64,000 bases of DNA from Rotaria macrura. Lineage: Eukaryota; Rotifera; Eurotatoria; Philodinida; Philodinidae. The notes beneath the pieces were generated by a model. The model searched no databases. It was given only the letters and a program-made list of their open reading frames with translations, and was not told the DNA's origin. This document shows, in pieces, positions 21,951-34,073 of the stretch. Positions within the stretch are counted from its first letter, which is position 1, and every line of letters starts with the position of its first letter. A program made the translations under genes and the position numbers. The stretch is taken from NCBI GenBank assembly GCA_900239685.1, contig OENT01000688.1:21551-85550 (forward strand). Reading direction: 5' to 3'.

Positions 21951-23967
21951 CCCAGGCAAGCAAAAGACGGGTAAAAAGTCTAGTCGAATTTCTAGTCATG
22001 ACGGAGCGACCTGTCTCGTCTTTTTCTCAAAACCGACTGGAATATGACTAGTCTGCAATCATTAGAGTCTACATCTCACGTCAAGAACACATGACCGATG
22101 CGCGTCATTCTGTTGAATATGACTAGTCTTTTTCTCAAAACAGACTAGACTTGTTGTACCCTCCTGTTGCCCGTCCAAAAACGTGCTAAACTGAAAAAAA
22201 TCAGAGCATCCACGGTTCTGTATGTCATCAGTGGTAGCTGTATGTACTAGTTGAGTCCGGACTAGTCTAAATGATAGGAATATACTGCTAAATGTTAGAT
22301 TCGAACATACAATCAATATATCACTTACCCATAGTTTAGCCGATTGAACTATATGATCAAATTAAAAATTCCTACATATCAGTAGTCATCGAAAGATGCT
22401 ATTTAATAGAATTTTACTCATAGTTGCAATTGTTAATATGAATAAAAATTACTTTCACAGAATGAGAATTACTCAGACCAAATGAAATAATTTTAAATTT
22501 TATTTCGATGGAGTAAGTCCAATTTTTTTCTCCGTTGCTAAAAAAAGTGCATGGAGTCGATTTGCATTAAAAATATCTCATTGTTGTTAAATTAAAATAT
22601 TAATTAAAAATAGCTTTAAATTAATAGATATAATTTTTTTCGATAACAATCCAAGTTTATTTTTGATTTCAATTTTTGCAATCGAAATTTAAAGATAAAT
22701 TGAATTTCTTTGGTTCAATTTATCATTATTAAAATCCATGTTACCAAGAATTCAATTTAAGATACATTAGTATTCGATACAAAACATTTCAGGTTTCATA
22801 TATTTATTTTTTGAATTTATTTTATGCATATTAATTTATTTTCGACGATGAAGATTGATAATTGTCGTTTAGAACTAAGTATTGTATTTCGTAATTTAAT
22901 CTCACTCTTTTTTCGCTCCAATGTACTCAAGTATTTTAAGTATAGATAATTGCAAATTCGCTTTTATTCTTATACTGATTATAGCTATAGTAAAAATAAA
23001 TTCTGATAAAATTTTGCATGCATGCTCAAATTCGATTGTATAATTGTTGCTAATTTTCATGACCATATGATGTGAAAGAGCACGTTTAACCATCAGTTAT
23101 AAAGAGAAAAAACTATTTCCTATTTAACTATATGATTTCACATAGTGGACTTGCAAAGATCTAAATATCAAGGCGTTGCATATTTTTACAGTATTTTTTA
23201 ATTTATCTTCTCAATAATTGTGAGTGTTGACCCTTACTTGAAACCTATAACGGTATGATTACTATTCCAGCACCCACTTCACATCCTAAATTCTCTTGAT
23301 TATGCACTAATCATACTAAACAAGGATAAAGATACTAAAAAGCTTCCGTATATTACTCGCTCTTTAGTCTAGTTCGATTGATAGTAGTCGAAATGAGAAC
23401 TTCTGATAAATAAACCAAGAGAAACGGATCTTTTAAAAATTCCAGGCTGTTTTAGACTAAATTAGTCAGCAGTTTCTAGGAAATGCAGTAGTAATGAAAA
23501 TCATACAAAACAGTTCTAATTAGTCAGCATATTATTAGAAGACATTTCAGCCTAATTAAGACTTTTTCCAACTAGTTTTAATTATATGTCAGATAAATCG
23601 CTGTCAGGCTACTTTTTAGACAACCGCCATCGACGCTAGTCTTTGTCTAGCATCTGCTTTGCCGTCTGAATATCCGTCAGGCATCATATACTGTCGGGTA
23701 GCATGTTCGAATCCACCATTCTTCACCATTCCTTTCTCCTTTTTCTAATATGCAGACTAGTCAGGGGTCATTAAGGAGATTAAGCGGACTGGACATGACG
23801 GGTATTACGAATTTTTCGACTAGTCTAGACGCAGTTGTCAGACATTTTGTCTACAAGCAGCCCGTCTTGATGGGTAAGCTAGATGTTTCAGACGAGACCT
23901 GGCAAGTAGTGTTGACGCTTCAGACTAGTCAAGTTGGGCGTCCTTCCTATTTTTTTGTTTGCCTGGG
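21951..23967. mobile_element. 2.0-kb non-autonomous DNA transposon nested in the foldback arm
   Basis: The ends are inverted, CCCAGGCAAGCAAAA at the left and TTTTGTTTGCCTGGG at the right. They are flanked by TTT on both sides (21948-21950, 23968-23970), giving a 2-3 bp target duplication when compared with the uninterrupted right arm. Both subterminal regions hold repeated palindromic GACTAGTC motifs: about 22047, 22119 and 22254 at the left and about 23756, 23819 and 23932 at the right. A TGTTCGAATC motif also occurs in inverted orientation near each end (about 22298-22307 and 23704-23713). The AT-rich middle has no long frame, so the element depends on enzymes from elsewhere. The family is not identified. 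Confidence 0.75.
22290..22358 (-). other. tRNA-like segment with A-box and B-box matches
   Basis: On the minus strand TAGTTCAATCGG (22351-22340) fits the pol III A-box pattern, and TGTTCGAATCT (22307-22297) is close to a B-box, at roughly tRNA spacing. The anticodon arm cannot be folded well, so this is not a functional tRNA. It lies inside the nested transposon. Confidence 0.3.
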
Positions 23968-24614
23968 TTTGAGTCGGAACTATTTGAAAAAAAATTTGGA
24001 ATGAAGACACCGACTAAGTAAGAACAAAATTTTAGAAAATTTATTTTTAAATGGAACAATACATATATTCTGTCTCAAACACCCGTGCCCATTGGAAATT
24101 CATAGCCACAACCTCATCACTTCAGTGGCCTCTACAGCTTGCTCGATGTCGTGATGGTTAAGGCACGGGTGTTTGAGAAAATACATGTATTTTTCCATGT
24201 AAAAATAAATTTTCTGAAATTTTGTTCTTACTTAGTCGGTGTCTTCATTCCAAAATTTTTTCAAAAAGTTCCGACTCAAAATCATGAAGTTTCGTAACAA
24301 GATGCAGATTTCCCGAACCCGATTATCTATTTAGATTCATTGGAGAGAAAAAATAACATCAATGCTGGTAGACAGAAAACATTTTCCAACGAGAGAGGAA
24401 TATATCTATTTACTTGCCTGCCTTGTCTTTGATAAATGTATGTCGAAAATCTCAGTAATAATATCACTGACATTTGTCATGCACTCTCAATGAGACCTTT
24501 CTTAACGCAAAGTTTCGAGTCGAAATTCGAAAGTGCACTTTTTAGGTGAACCTGAAGGGCACTACAATGTTCTGCTACTAATATGCGATAAAAATCAAAT
24601 ATCTCGATAAGAAT

Positions 24615-26041
24615 AGAATGATGCATCTACTGAATATAGATTACGACACGTTCTATCAAACGATTAATTTAAACTACCACAAAATCCAGCTAACTAACTG
24701 GTCATTGTAGCTCAGTAGCTATTTTTCACTGTAGTGATGCTAAGTTGTTTATCTTATGTATTGTAACCTATAAAAATTCATGAAGTCCAAATGATCGACC
24801 GTACATAGTAACCCCATTAAATTGTATAACTACATAATAAATAACAGATATAACTAGATCCTTTTAAAACATAGATTTTATTTATATGTATAGTTAATGA
24901 TATTTTTCACATATTTTACGTACGTTAGGAGTACCTGTTATTTACTTCACACTCGCTATAGAGCTGGATCCATGATAGGCTTAAATTCACGACCATATCA
25001 TAGCTTCAAGTTAGCTTGGAAACTGATTCAAATCTTCGATTTGTTACATGACTGTCCACTGTGTCTTCTTCACCGGCATTCATCGATAAGAAGAATCTGT
25101 TGAGCATGCAAAACTTAGCATTATGTAAGTATGCACCGAGAATGTATGTCTTTACCACTCTCACTTCAATTCACGAGACAACAGATGCAAAGATAGTTAC
25201 AGTCATTTAAGTCCCTTTTCGTTTCATAACGTCGATTTTGCATCAGTATTTTTCAAGGTTTGAAAGAGAAAACTTAATGCTGAGAAGATCGCCAAATGTC
25301 GATTTCTGTGTTGTCTTACACTTTATTGACGGAGACAGATGCATTCTTTTCTTATTATTACTTCTGTTCTTCGAAACGATAATAGGCACGCGCTTTGCCT
25401 TCACTACCAGCTTCTTTGAATTAAATACGGCCAACTTGATGAAGATTTCTTTCTACACTATTACTTTTCTCCTAAGATTTCTTGCCACTGGAGGTAGGTA
25501 ATCTCTTACTCGATGGTATCGCATATTTACTAATAAAAAATCTAGTAAAAGATTGATGCTTACGACTTTAAAAAACTGATAAATGTGTGAAAATGTTTTG
25601 ATTCTATCGAGGATTATTGCCTTCTCGTGTTTGTCCACAATAGTTTTTTCACTAACTCGTATCAAGCAACTCTGAAAAGGAGAAAATTAAAGTTAAAAAA
25701 AGCATCACAGTTTTATGCTAAATCCGCTCTAGTATTTACATGAAAGGTTCAAGTCTTTTATGTGGCACTGTTTTTCTGATAAGTATAATTATAGCCCACT
25801 TTCTTATTAAGATCTTGGAACTGATGCACGTACATCTAGTGTCTCCTTCATAATTTTACAGTTCATTCTCAACGTTCCGTTAATTCTAAAAGATTATACC
25901 TAAGAAATGTTTTAAACAATAAAGCGCATTTCCTATAGAACTATTCTTATAGTTTACCGTTTGTTGACAGATTTTTTGAGAGATAATACCAGGCTCGTTT
26001 TGAATATGTTGTAGCATTTTTCGAGTGACGCCTGAAACACC
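24615..26041. other. Gene-free stretch
   Basis: Only short frames without recognisable features. No structured repeat was noticed apart from the foldback boundary on the left. Confidence 0.4.
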
Positions 26042-26298
26042 CTACCCAGGTCGAACGATAGGGACCGTTGAGTGGACACAGTTATACGGACCGTAACATC
26101 ATTAAAATAGGCCCGTATACGGCCGTATTTTCACAGTATACGGCTCCGGATACGGTACTATCTCTGGGCACAGTAATAAAGGATCTTATACTGTGAAAAT
26201 ACGGCCGTATACGGGCCTATTTTAATGATGTTACGGTCCGTATAACTGCGTCCACTCAACGGTCCGTAACGCATATCTGTTTTGATGAACCTGGGTAG
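26042..26298. mobile_element. 257-bp GC-rich palindromic MITE
   Basis: It begins CTACCCAGGT and ends ACCTGGGTAG. After short diverged spacers, both arms continue with GGACCGTTGAGTGGAC and an uninterrupted matching stretch of about 75 bp that contains CCGTATACGG. The centre is a short loop near 26145-26185. Composition is much richer in GC than its surroundings. No clear target duplication. The same CTACCCAGGT end occurs alone at 36149. Confidence 0.8.
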
Positions 26299-29076
26299 TT
26301 ATGTTTTTTGAAACTTTCGTTCCCAGGAGATTCATTCCGAAAACTGAATCAGATCAGAACCAGTCTGATCCAGTATCAGATTCAATCACCTAGGTTCTGA
26401 TAGTACAGAATTCACAAGAATATTCTTTTGCTGGACGTCAAGAAGATCGAAAAAGTATTTTGAACAAAAGTTTTCCGAATATGACCTCAAAATGAAAGGT
26501 CTCATTGAACGGTTGCACTGCAACGTTACTTTAATTATAATTGAAAGTTTAAAGTGAAACATTTTACACTGTAATACTTTCTTACAGTTTTTTTAAAGTT
26601 AAAGTGCCACCCCTATTCACATTATAAGAAGGTTTTGGAGAAAAAAGTGTAGAATTGTAGACTATGGATGAGATTTGATATGTTTTAATCTTCTAAAACA
26701 TAAAATTCAAGAAGTTAAAAATTTTAAATCCTATATATTCGTTGTATCTCGAAAACTTCCTAGTAAAGTGGAAAATCAAGACACAATGTATTCCATGAAG
26801 TTCAATTCTGCACTTTTTTTGTTCTTGACACTTTCGGTTAGATTTTATTTTAGGTGTCATATTCTGCAACGATAAGAGATATGGCAAAATACAGCAGAGT
26901 GACATTTCCCCTTAGAAAAACTTGTTCACATCATCCAGTAAACGTTTTTACAAAGCTAAGGACATTTCGCTATAGGCTACTGGGTATGTAGATAATCTGC
27001 TGATGTAAGTTTGAAGTCGATTCTCGAAAAGGAGAAAACAATTTTTGTCAATTACTATGTGTTTCTTTTTGTTTTCATTTCTTCCTGCGTTTTTTTAAGA
27101 CACAAAGCATGGAAACTTATCAGAAATGAAATTCACTATCTATTGTCATGCTAAACGGCTTGTTTTAATCAGCAACCTACAATTGATTTGGCACTAAACA
27201 TGTTCAGAGTCTGCACTTTGCCGGGACGTTGAACTTACATATTGTCTTGTCGCCGTAATCCATATTCCCAAATGTGTTGTTCTTTCATGCACTTCCAGAA
27301 ATAGCCCTTGATCTAACTCCCCTATTTAGAAAGTATCACAATTTGCTGGATCTGTCGTCATGGTGCGGGGAAGTCTAGCTAAAGAAAGCCTCATTGGAAA
27401 TGGTGACAACACGTCATAAGTCCTGTACCTCCAAGTAGAAAGAAGAAAAAAAACTGAAACTTATGCTTATGATAGTCGTCACAAGTGTCTAATTGCTGAT
27501 ATAATATGAGGTAAGACAGAGGATGGTGGGAATCGTTATGTTACTAATTAATGACCGACTTGCAGTAGCTAACGATCTCCCAAAGGATAAGCTACTCACA
27601 GTAGATTTCAGAAGGAAATGGCTTGATTTGCAATAAAAACTTGTTGCAGCTATCTGTGATTGTATCGTTTGAAAATTTTAAGATCTTGGCCCAGGTTATT
27701 CCATTAAATATCGAAGTATCGTAGGAAATTCTATTGAAACAAGAATAAATGATACTAGAAATGATGTCTACCTAGAAAATCATTCTTGAGGCCGATAAAA
27801 ATTTTTTAGATAGATCGACAGGAGTGATTAAACATCATCGATCGACTTATTTTTGGGCTCAATTTGCGATTTAACTTTATCTTTATTCTACGTACCAAAA
27901 TAATAGAACGAATTGTTAATTAAAAAATATTCGTTCCAGTGTGTTAAACTGTTAGACCGCGAAACCAATCTTAACCTCTTTCCACGACGTATGCTTTGCG
28001 CTCAGTGAAATTCTATCTTTCATCTGCTATTGAATAGTAGATAGAATGCTGACTGTTTAATCCTGTGGTCGTGTTTCTACACCTTCTTTTTAGCTCTGTA
28101 AGAAAGTTGAATAGTCAAAAACTATATGATGAGCATTTTTTTTGAAATATTTATCATTCGCTTGAAGGGACAATGTCTGAATCAAGTGGTAGTAGAATTC
28201 TGAGAATGATCGTTCAAATCTGTAATTAGAATTTCGACCACAGCGGAAAATTCATATGTTGTCCAGGCATAGAAATAGAATCTACAGAAAACGTTCTACA
28301 AGATTGACTTCAATCCGGTTAGTTGCTAACATAGTAAATTTTAACGTTCCGAATTTTTTTAAAACTTTTTCCAGGGGCATAAACATTAAACAAAATTAAA
28401 GAAAATAATTCATGTTCAATTATTAGAAAATTTATTTTAAATGCTCGAAATAAGTTCGCTTTTGAGTAAGCGACTTGATGCTAAAAGTTGTTTTACGACA
28501 CTCGTGTAGACAGAGTCGGAGGTGAATCAAACGAATATGCTCGAGATGCGAGAAAAAACAAAAAAAATCAAATGTCGATCATTTATTCAGGAAAGCTTGA
28601 TCTATAAATAATAGTGGTATGCACGAATGAACAAAGATGTTAAACGAAATGTAAAGAAAAACTTGAGCCTGGAGAGTGCAGAAAGCTTGGATTACATACG
28701 TACAAGAGAAAATGACTTTTGAGCGCAATATTCCAAAATCCTACAGAGTTTGTAATAATCTATAGATTTCCGAAGAATGCCCTTGACTATTTTTCCTATG
28801 TGAATGATATTTCACGGAGATTTTATTTGCATAGGGAGGTGGGGGGGGGGGGGGGGGTGAAAGTGACTTTGTTGATGGGTGAGGTCTGTCCGACAAACTG
28901 CGACTAGGAGGTATGCGATAAAAAATTAGGTAAAAAATGTCAAAATCATTCATAGTTGTCTCCTTATGTGAATGACCTATAAAATAATTACTTCAAATGA
29001 GAAGCTGTTTCTAAAAGCAGTATTCATATACAACAAAACTAAAAACATGCAACTACAGGAAGCTTCTCTGTTTTAG
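26299..29076. other. Gene-free stretch upstream of the esterase
   Basis: No supported gene. The first exon of the esterase gene at 29077 should lie here but was not recognised. It contains a G17 homopolymer at 28841-28857. Confidence 0.35.
28841..28857 (+). repeat. G17 homopolymer tract
   Basis: Seventeen consecutive G bases preceded by GGGAGGT in otherwise AT-rich DNA. It could form a quadruplex and is prone to length error in sequencing. Confidence 0.9.
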
Positions 29077-30017
29077 CACAAGAAACAGTCAATCTAGGGT
29101 CTACTTCAGGAACGCGATATTCTAATGTGCCATACAAAGCAGGAAACAATTTTTCGAACTACGAACAAGAGCGTTGCAAACTTGATGTTTACATTCCGAG
29201 ATCAGCTGGTACAGCACCATTTCCAGTTGTCGTTTATTTTCATGGTGGAAGTTTGAATTCAGGTGATAAGAGCGAAGGGTGGGCTGACTGGAGCAATAAT
29301 TTCGGATTCAAGTTCCTAGAAGCTGGCGTTTCTATGGTCATGGTAAATTATCGACTTAGTGGACAACAAGGTACAGTCTGGCCACTATATATTCAAGACG
29401 CGGCTGCATCTGTAGCTTGGGTAGCCAATAATATCGCTTCATATGGTGGTGATTCCAATAAAATTTTTGTCATGGGTTTCTCTGCTGGTGCTTATCTTAC
29501 TCATATGCTGAGCATTGATCCAAGGTGGTATACAGCTATTAATTTCGATCATAATCGAATAAAAGGGTACATACCCATCAGCGGTCAGACTCGAGCACAT
29601 GGAACGGTCGCTGGAGATCTTGGGATTTTACAGGATCACCTAATGAGTCTCCGTCCTGATACGATGCCTCTCGGTCACATCAAGAAAACGGAAAAACCGA
29701 TCCATATTTTTGTTGGCGAGTACGAAGGTCAGACTATAACGGATAATTATGGATACTATGACCAACTGATAAGCAAGAGCAGTACAAATCTTTTTATTTA
29801 TACTAACCCCAACAAAGATCATGTCGGTATGCGGGACGGTTTGGGCGATGCCAATAGTCCAACACGTACCAACATGTTAAATTTCATCCGAACCTATTCA
29901 AGTACTGTGAAATTATCGCCCAACGTTGCTGACCAAAAATTACTTACAGTTTCATCAAGTGAAACTGCAGTAAACATAGAAGAGAAAGTAATTGATGTCA
30001 ACGGAAATACGCAGTGA
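29077..30017 (+). CDS. Alpha/beta-hydrolase esterase (carboxylesterase/lipase-like), 5' exon not found
   Basis: The exon is entered at a good acceptor (GCTTCTCTGTTTTAG, ending 29076) in phase 2 and runs to a TGA at 30017. The in-frame GTG at 29127 is not the start, because the family-like sequence begins earlier (VNLGSTSGTRYSNVPYKAG). Features in order are: LDVYIP; VVYFHGGS, the oxyanion-hole HGG; NYRLS; YGGDSNKIFVMGFSAGAYL, with the nucleophile Ser in GFSAG (codon at 29481); PIHIFVGEYEG, near the acid; and NPNKDHVGMRD, the likely catalytic His. This is the pattern of secreted or intracellular carboxylesterases of the HSL/BD-FAE type, which hydrolyse carboxylic esters. A signal peptide, if any, would be in the missing first exon. 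The C-terminal 45 residues are unconserved. Confidence 0.8.
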
Positions 30018-31034
30018 AGGTATATGGATCTTGTGCCGACATCTCAGTGAAACTTGTTCATGTACTAATCAATATTATTTTCGATCATAGACTCGATAGA
30101 TCGACTTTTTTTAATGGAAAATCGGTTGTTCCAAAAATAATTCAATAATCATTTGAGGAAATAATTCTTTTTTAGAAGATTATTATTGATTATAGTATTT
30201 TTAATTAGATTTTTTTAAGGATCGATTATTACTCTCAAAATCGATTAAAATTAATCAAACTGTTTTCCTTAATTTTAATCGATTGTGTTTAGCAATACTT
30301 CGACCTGTTTTTAGATGCAAGATCTTTGAGGTTCCCGTCATGCAAATTACTGATTGTTTTAATAATTAAAATACGTGGTGGTCATCCAGTTTCAGGTCAA
30401 TACGTCAAAGACTTTTTTCAAGTCGCATGACATTTTAGTTTCAACGTGTATTCATTTTGTAGAGAATACTTGTTTATCTACAGTTTGCCTAACATGTTGA
30501 CTAGATGAGTAGTTTTACTGGTATACATCTCTATTATTTGTCATGTAAAAAGATGAAGAAAACAAGTTCTTATTCAGCGTGTATGTTTTTAAACTGATAA
30601 ATTCATTTGTATGTACAATAAGGGACAAGATATATCAGCGGATTGCGCTTTAAGTATTATTTTCTAATGAAGTTGAGTACAAAAACATATCAAAAGTACA
30701 ACCAGTGTTTATACAATTCTAAGGGTGCCAGCAGTGGGCAAGAAAATGATCGGTGAGATAAATGCTTGCTTCAAGTGGATAAATGCCGCCAAGGTCAAAA
30801 ATGCATTCTCTTTCTTTTATGTTCTTACTATACATACATATGCTTAACTTCATCTATATATATATACATACATGCATATATCTATATAAATAAATCAATA
30901 TAAAAATATATATGTACACATGTATCTATAAAACTAGACTTTGTTTGGAGAGTATTTGTAACTCGGAAAATGCTTGCACGCCTTGTTTTGCACATTTTTC
31001 TAATTGAATTTATCATAACTCCTATCCGTTCTCA
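30018..31034. other. Gene-free stretch with AT microsatellite
   Basis: TA/CA-rich simple sequence at about 30830-30920; otherwise nothing recognised. Confidence 0.4.
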
Positions 31035-31232
31035 TTTTTCCGTTAACAATGTATATGTGTACATGGACTCTTATAGCAGCAATTTTCTCATGGGAAAAAT
31101 GAATGGAGCATTTGTCCACTGCATTTTTCCTATGGATATCGACATAAATACTATGCGTGTTGATTTTTCCGTTTAGAATCCATATGTGTACGTAGACTCT
31201 TATAGCAGCATTTTTCTCATGGGAAATGAATG
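31035..31232 (+). repeat. Two-copy direct repeat, 129-bp offset
   Basis: The segment from TTTTTCCGTT through TATAGCAGC to CTCATGGGAAA and ATGAATG occurs at 31035-31105 and again at 31164-31232 with about 10% differences. The stretches between the copies also look related. Confidence 0.7.
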
Positions 31233-31930
31233 TTTAAATAGCCAACAATCGAGTAACAGGGTTACTGTGTATGATTTGGTTATGTGATATACAACTGGGA
31301 GCATTTTTTACTTTGACGGCATTTTTTTGCTGAAAATAAGCATTTTCGACACCGATCGAATTGTTGTCTAACCCTAGCAACGTCTCCATAGATCAGCTTG
31401 TACGTGACAACCCTTCTTAAAAATTTCATTCAATAAAGTTGACCCTACGATGGAACGTTTATCTTATCCGATTGAAATGAGTAGAGTGAGTGTCTTGTAA
31501 GTTCATTTTTATCAATCGATTTGTAAATCTATACAGAAATTATGCTTTCAAATCGAATTCAATTAGCTATAGTTGAACTTTTATGAAACACACTCGCGGA
31601 AAAAATTTTTCAACATCACTCGCTATTTCCAAATGTTTAACTTGAAAATTCAATGGACTTGTTGCAGGATTCATTTACTGTAGTCATCGACTTTATGCGA
31701 AATAGACATTGAAGCGAAAAAAGTCTTAGTTTCATAATTTTATGAGATGATCACTTCATTTATGCTGGAAACGATACATCGTTTAAGTGATCGTCTTTCA
31801 ATGACAAATCCATCGTTTTTCAGATTGTGTAAGTGTTATCAGGAATGACATTGAGGCAGAAAAAAATGCAAAAATGTAAATCAAATTTAAACTATCATGC
31901 AATCTGTTGTAACTAATAGCATGTAGATCC

Positions 31931-32290
31931 AGTGAAAAATTTTCACTGATTTTAATCGAATTATTCTGCAACAAAATCAAAATTGAAGTCGATTGATAAT
32001 TTTGATTATCGTAGATCATGACTTAACCATTACTTAATATTGTTACTTATTTAGTGTGAGCTTTTCGGATTAAAATTGACTATTTTGCAGAAAAATCAGG
32101 ATTTTAAATCGATTGATAATTTCGATTTTGTTGCAAAATAATCAATTTTAATCCGAAAAGCTCACACTAAATAAGTAACAATATCAAATAATGGTTACGC
32201 CATGATCAACGATAATCAAAATTATTAATCGACTTCAATTTTGATTTTGTTGAAGAATAATTCGATTAAAATCAGCGAACATTTTTCAGT
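31931..32290. mobile_element. 360-bp near-perfect palindrome (hairpin MITE)
   Basis: The arms match from GATTTTAATCGAATTATTCT at the outside through TTATTTAGTGTGAGCTTTTC near the middle, with scattered mismatches; the centre is close to 32110. It is AT-rich, has no coding capacity, and shows no clear target duplication. Confidence 0.8.
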
Positions 32291-34073
32291 CGGTAGCAGT
32301 GTTGGTCTGCGTAATTATTGATTTCATTAAGTCACTTGCAGGTGTCATAATGTCAGATAGAATCTGCTGAGTGTTAACCATAGCCATCGCTATTACTATT
32401 GCAGGTTCAGTAGTAGTGACACTCGTCGGTGAGATTTCATAAGTGTTGACTGTTACTATCGTATTCCTTGTTGGATAAGCGATCCAACGTATTGTGGAAA
32501 AAATACTCTCACTAAATTGTAAAAGAACGTGGAATAGTAGACCCTTAAAGGGTTTATTAAACTGCAACGCATAATAAAACTTTACTACCGTATTCAACAA
32601 ATTCTGACACCTTTTCTAAGTGTTTCGGAAATCGATGAACGGAAATTCCTCATCTTTATCTAAGGTTACAGAAAATTGATCCACTTTTTCCTACACCCCA
32701 TTCAAGCGTTTCCGAAACAATAAACACTATCTGCCGGGTGACTTCATCTGCCTATATTGCTCCAAACGCATCGTAACCTAAAACAAATGGAAATACAAAG
32801 GCTATCCATAGAATAAGGGTTTCTGACGGCTGCCCTAGATTTAATCAGAAAGAACATCAATAGTGAGTGACCTCAATCGCAGTTCTTGTTGTTCTTCGAA
32901 ACCCCTTGACATGAAATGAAAGAAAAAGAATAATTCTTGTTGAAATAATGACCACATACGTCAATAACGACTTGAATTGAATGAAGACAATGACGACCAG
33001 AACCTCAAGCATTGTTCTTGCTTGCATTTGAGCGGCGTTTACCTGACGCGTAAGGATAAAATGCAACTGCTGTTAAAGTAACGAGTGCTGAATTTCCTCG
33101 TTAGTCGGTGTTTGAATAAAACACCATTTCAGGGAAGAGAACCTTTTCCCTTAATCCGTTAAACTCACGTGAAAGGAAATTGAAACCGAAGATAAGAGCG
33201 AGTTATTTTAGTAGTTACTAGGTAGGTGTCTTAACAGTTTGATCGACAATTGACATTTCTAATTCCCGAAAATCCTGTTAATAGTTTCCAAGAGACCAGA
33301 AACCTTCGATTTGCTAGTTGTCTAGAATACCTCGCTATTTTAAGAGAACTATATTGGTGGTTCGCTATCCATTGCAGGGAGAAGAGAGAAAGTTTCGAAT
33401 TGATTGTTCGCAGCTTTTCGTTGCCTTAAGTGATGTTTTTGAATGTTCATATCATTGATATAATGATTTAAATTGTTCAGATTCAGGCAATTACTTTTTG
33501 GAACCTATGCGAATTTGAAATCGATCGTCTATGAATCAGAAGGAAAGTTATTTCAGCTAAGAATGGAGGAGTTTCAGATCTGATCCAAGTTCATTGTTTT
33601 GTATGGCATCAAAACATTTAGTCACTAAAATTCATGATCCTAAAACTTATTTGCGAGGATAGTAATGATGAACTAATAAAGCCTTTCGCTTAGATACCCT
33701 TGAAGGGTTTGTGGCAGCAGCATACACCCTTAAAGGCTTAGGAAGGTTTTCCACCGTAATATGGTTTAGTATTCTCCGTTTGTTTTACAGAGGATTTAAA
33801 TCAATAGTTTTTCTATGAATCTTCAACCACTCTTCATGAACTCATACATCTGCTGATAGTATTTTCGTCGATGAATACTTCCACCGATCTTTGTTTCTCC
33901 CCTATTTATTTGAAATTTTAAACACAAAATTGCAATTAGAATGAAACAGGAAATAGTGAATATCAGTAAGATGAAAATTTAAATGTTTTAAAAATATATC
34001 GACGATTGTACTGAATATTTTATATATGTTTCCAATAGTTATCCGAGTCGTATCAAATATTTAGCGATTCACT
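32291..34073. other. Gene-free stretch
   Basis: An open minus-strand frame to 32600 has no start context or recognisable motif and ends in the palindrome, so it is not called. A repeated CCCTT.AAGG-type motif occurs near 32545, 33705 and 33730. Confidence 0.35.

Larger units (their letters stand above)
21615..24614. mobile_element. Foldback (long-palindrome) transposon, split by a later insertion
   Basis: The left arm starts ATTCTTATTGAGAT at 21615; the right arm ends with the near-perfect complement at 24614. The first 336 bp match almost base for base (21615-21950 against about 24278-24614). The arm then resumes at 23971 (GAGTCGGAACTATTTG) and continues to about 24092, matching the right arm back to about 24168, with a loop of roughly 70 bp. 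Without the insertion at 21951-23967 the element would be about 0.98 kb and nearly a perfect hairpin. No target duplication could be recognised at the outer ends, and there is no coding capacity. Confidence 0.85.

Noticed and set aside
22290-22358. Functional tRNA gene
   Set aside because: A-box and B-box matches exist but the anticodon and acceptor arms do not fold.
32286-32600. 104-codon minus-strand frame
   Set aside because: No start context; it ends in the palindromic MITE and its composition is low-complexity.
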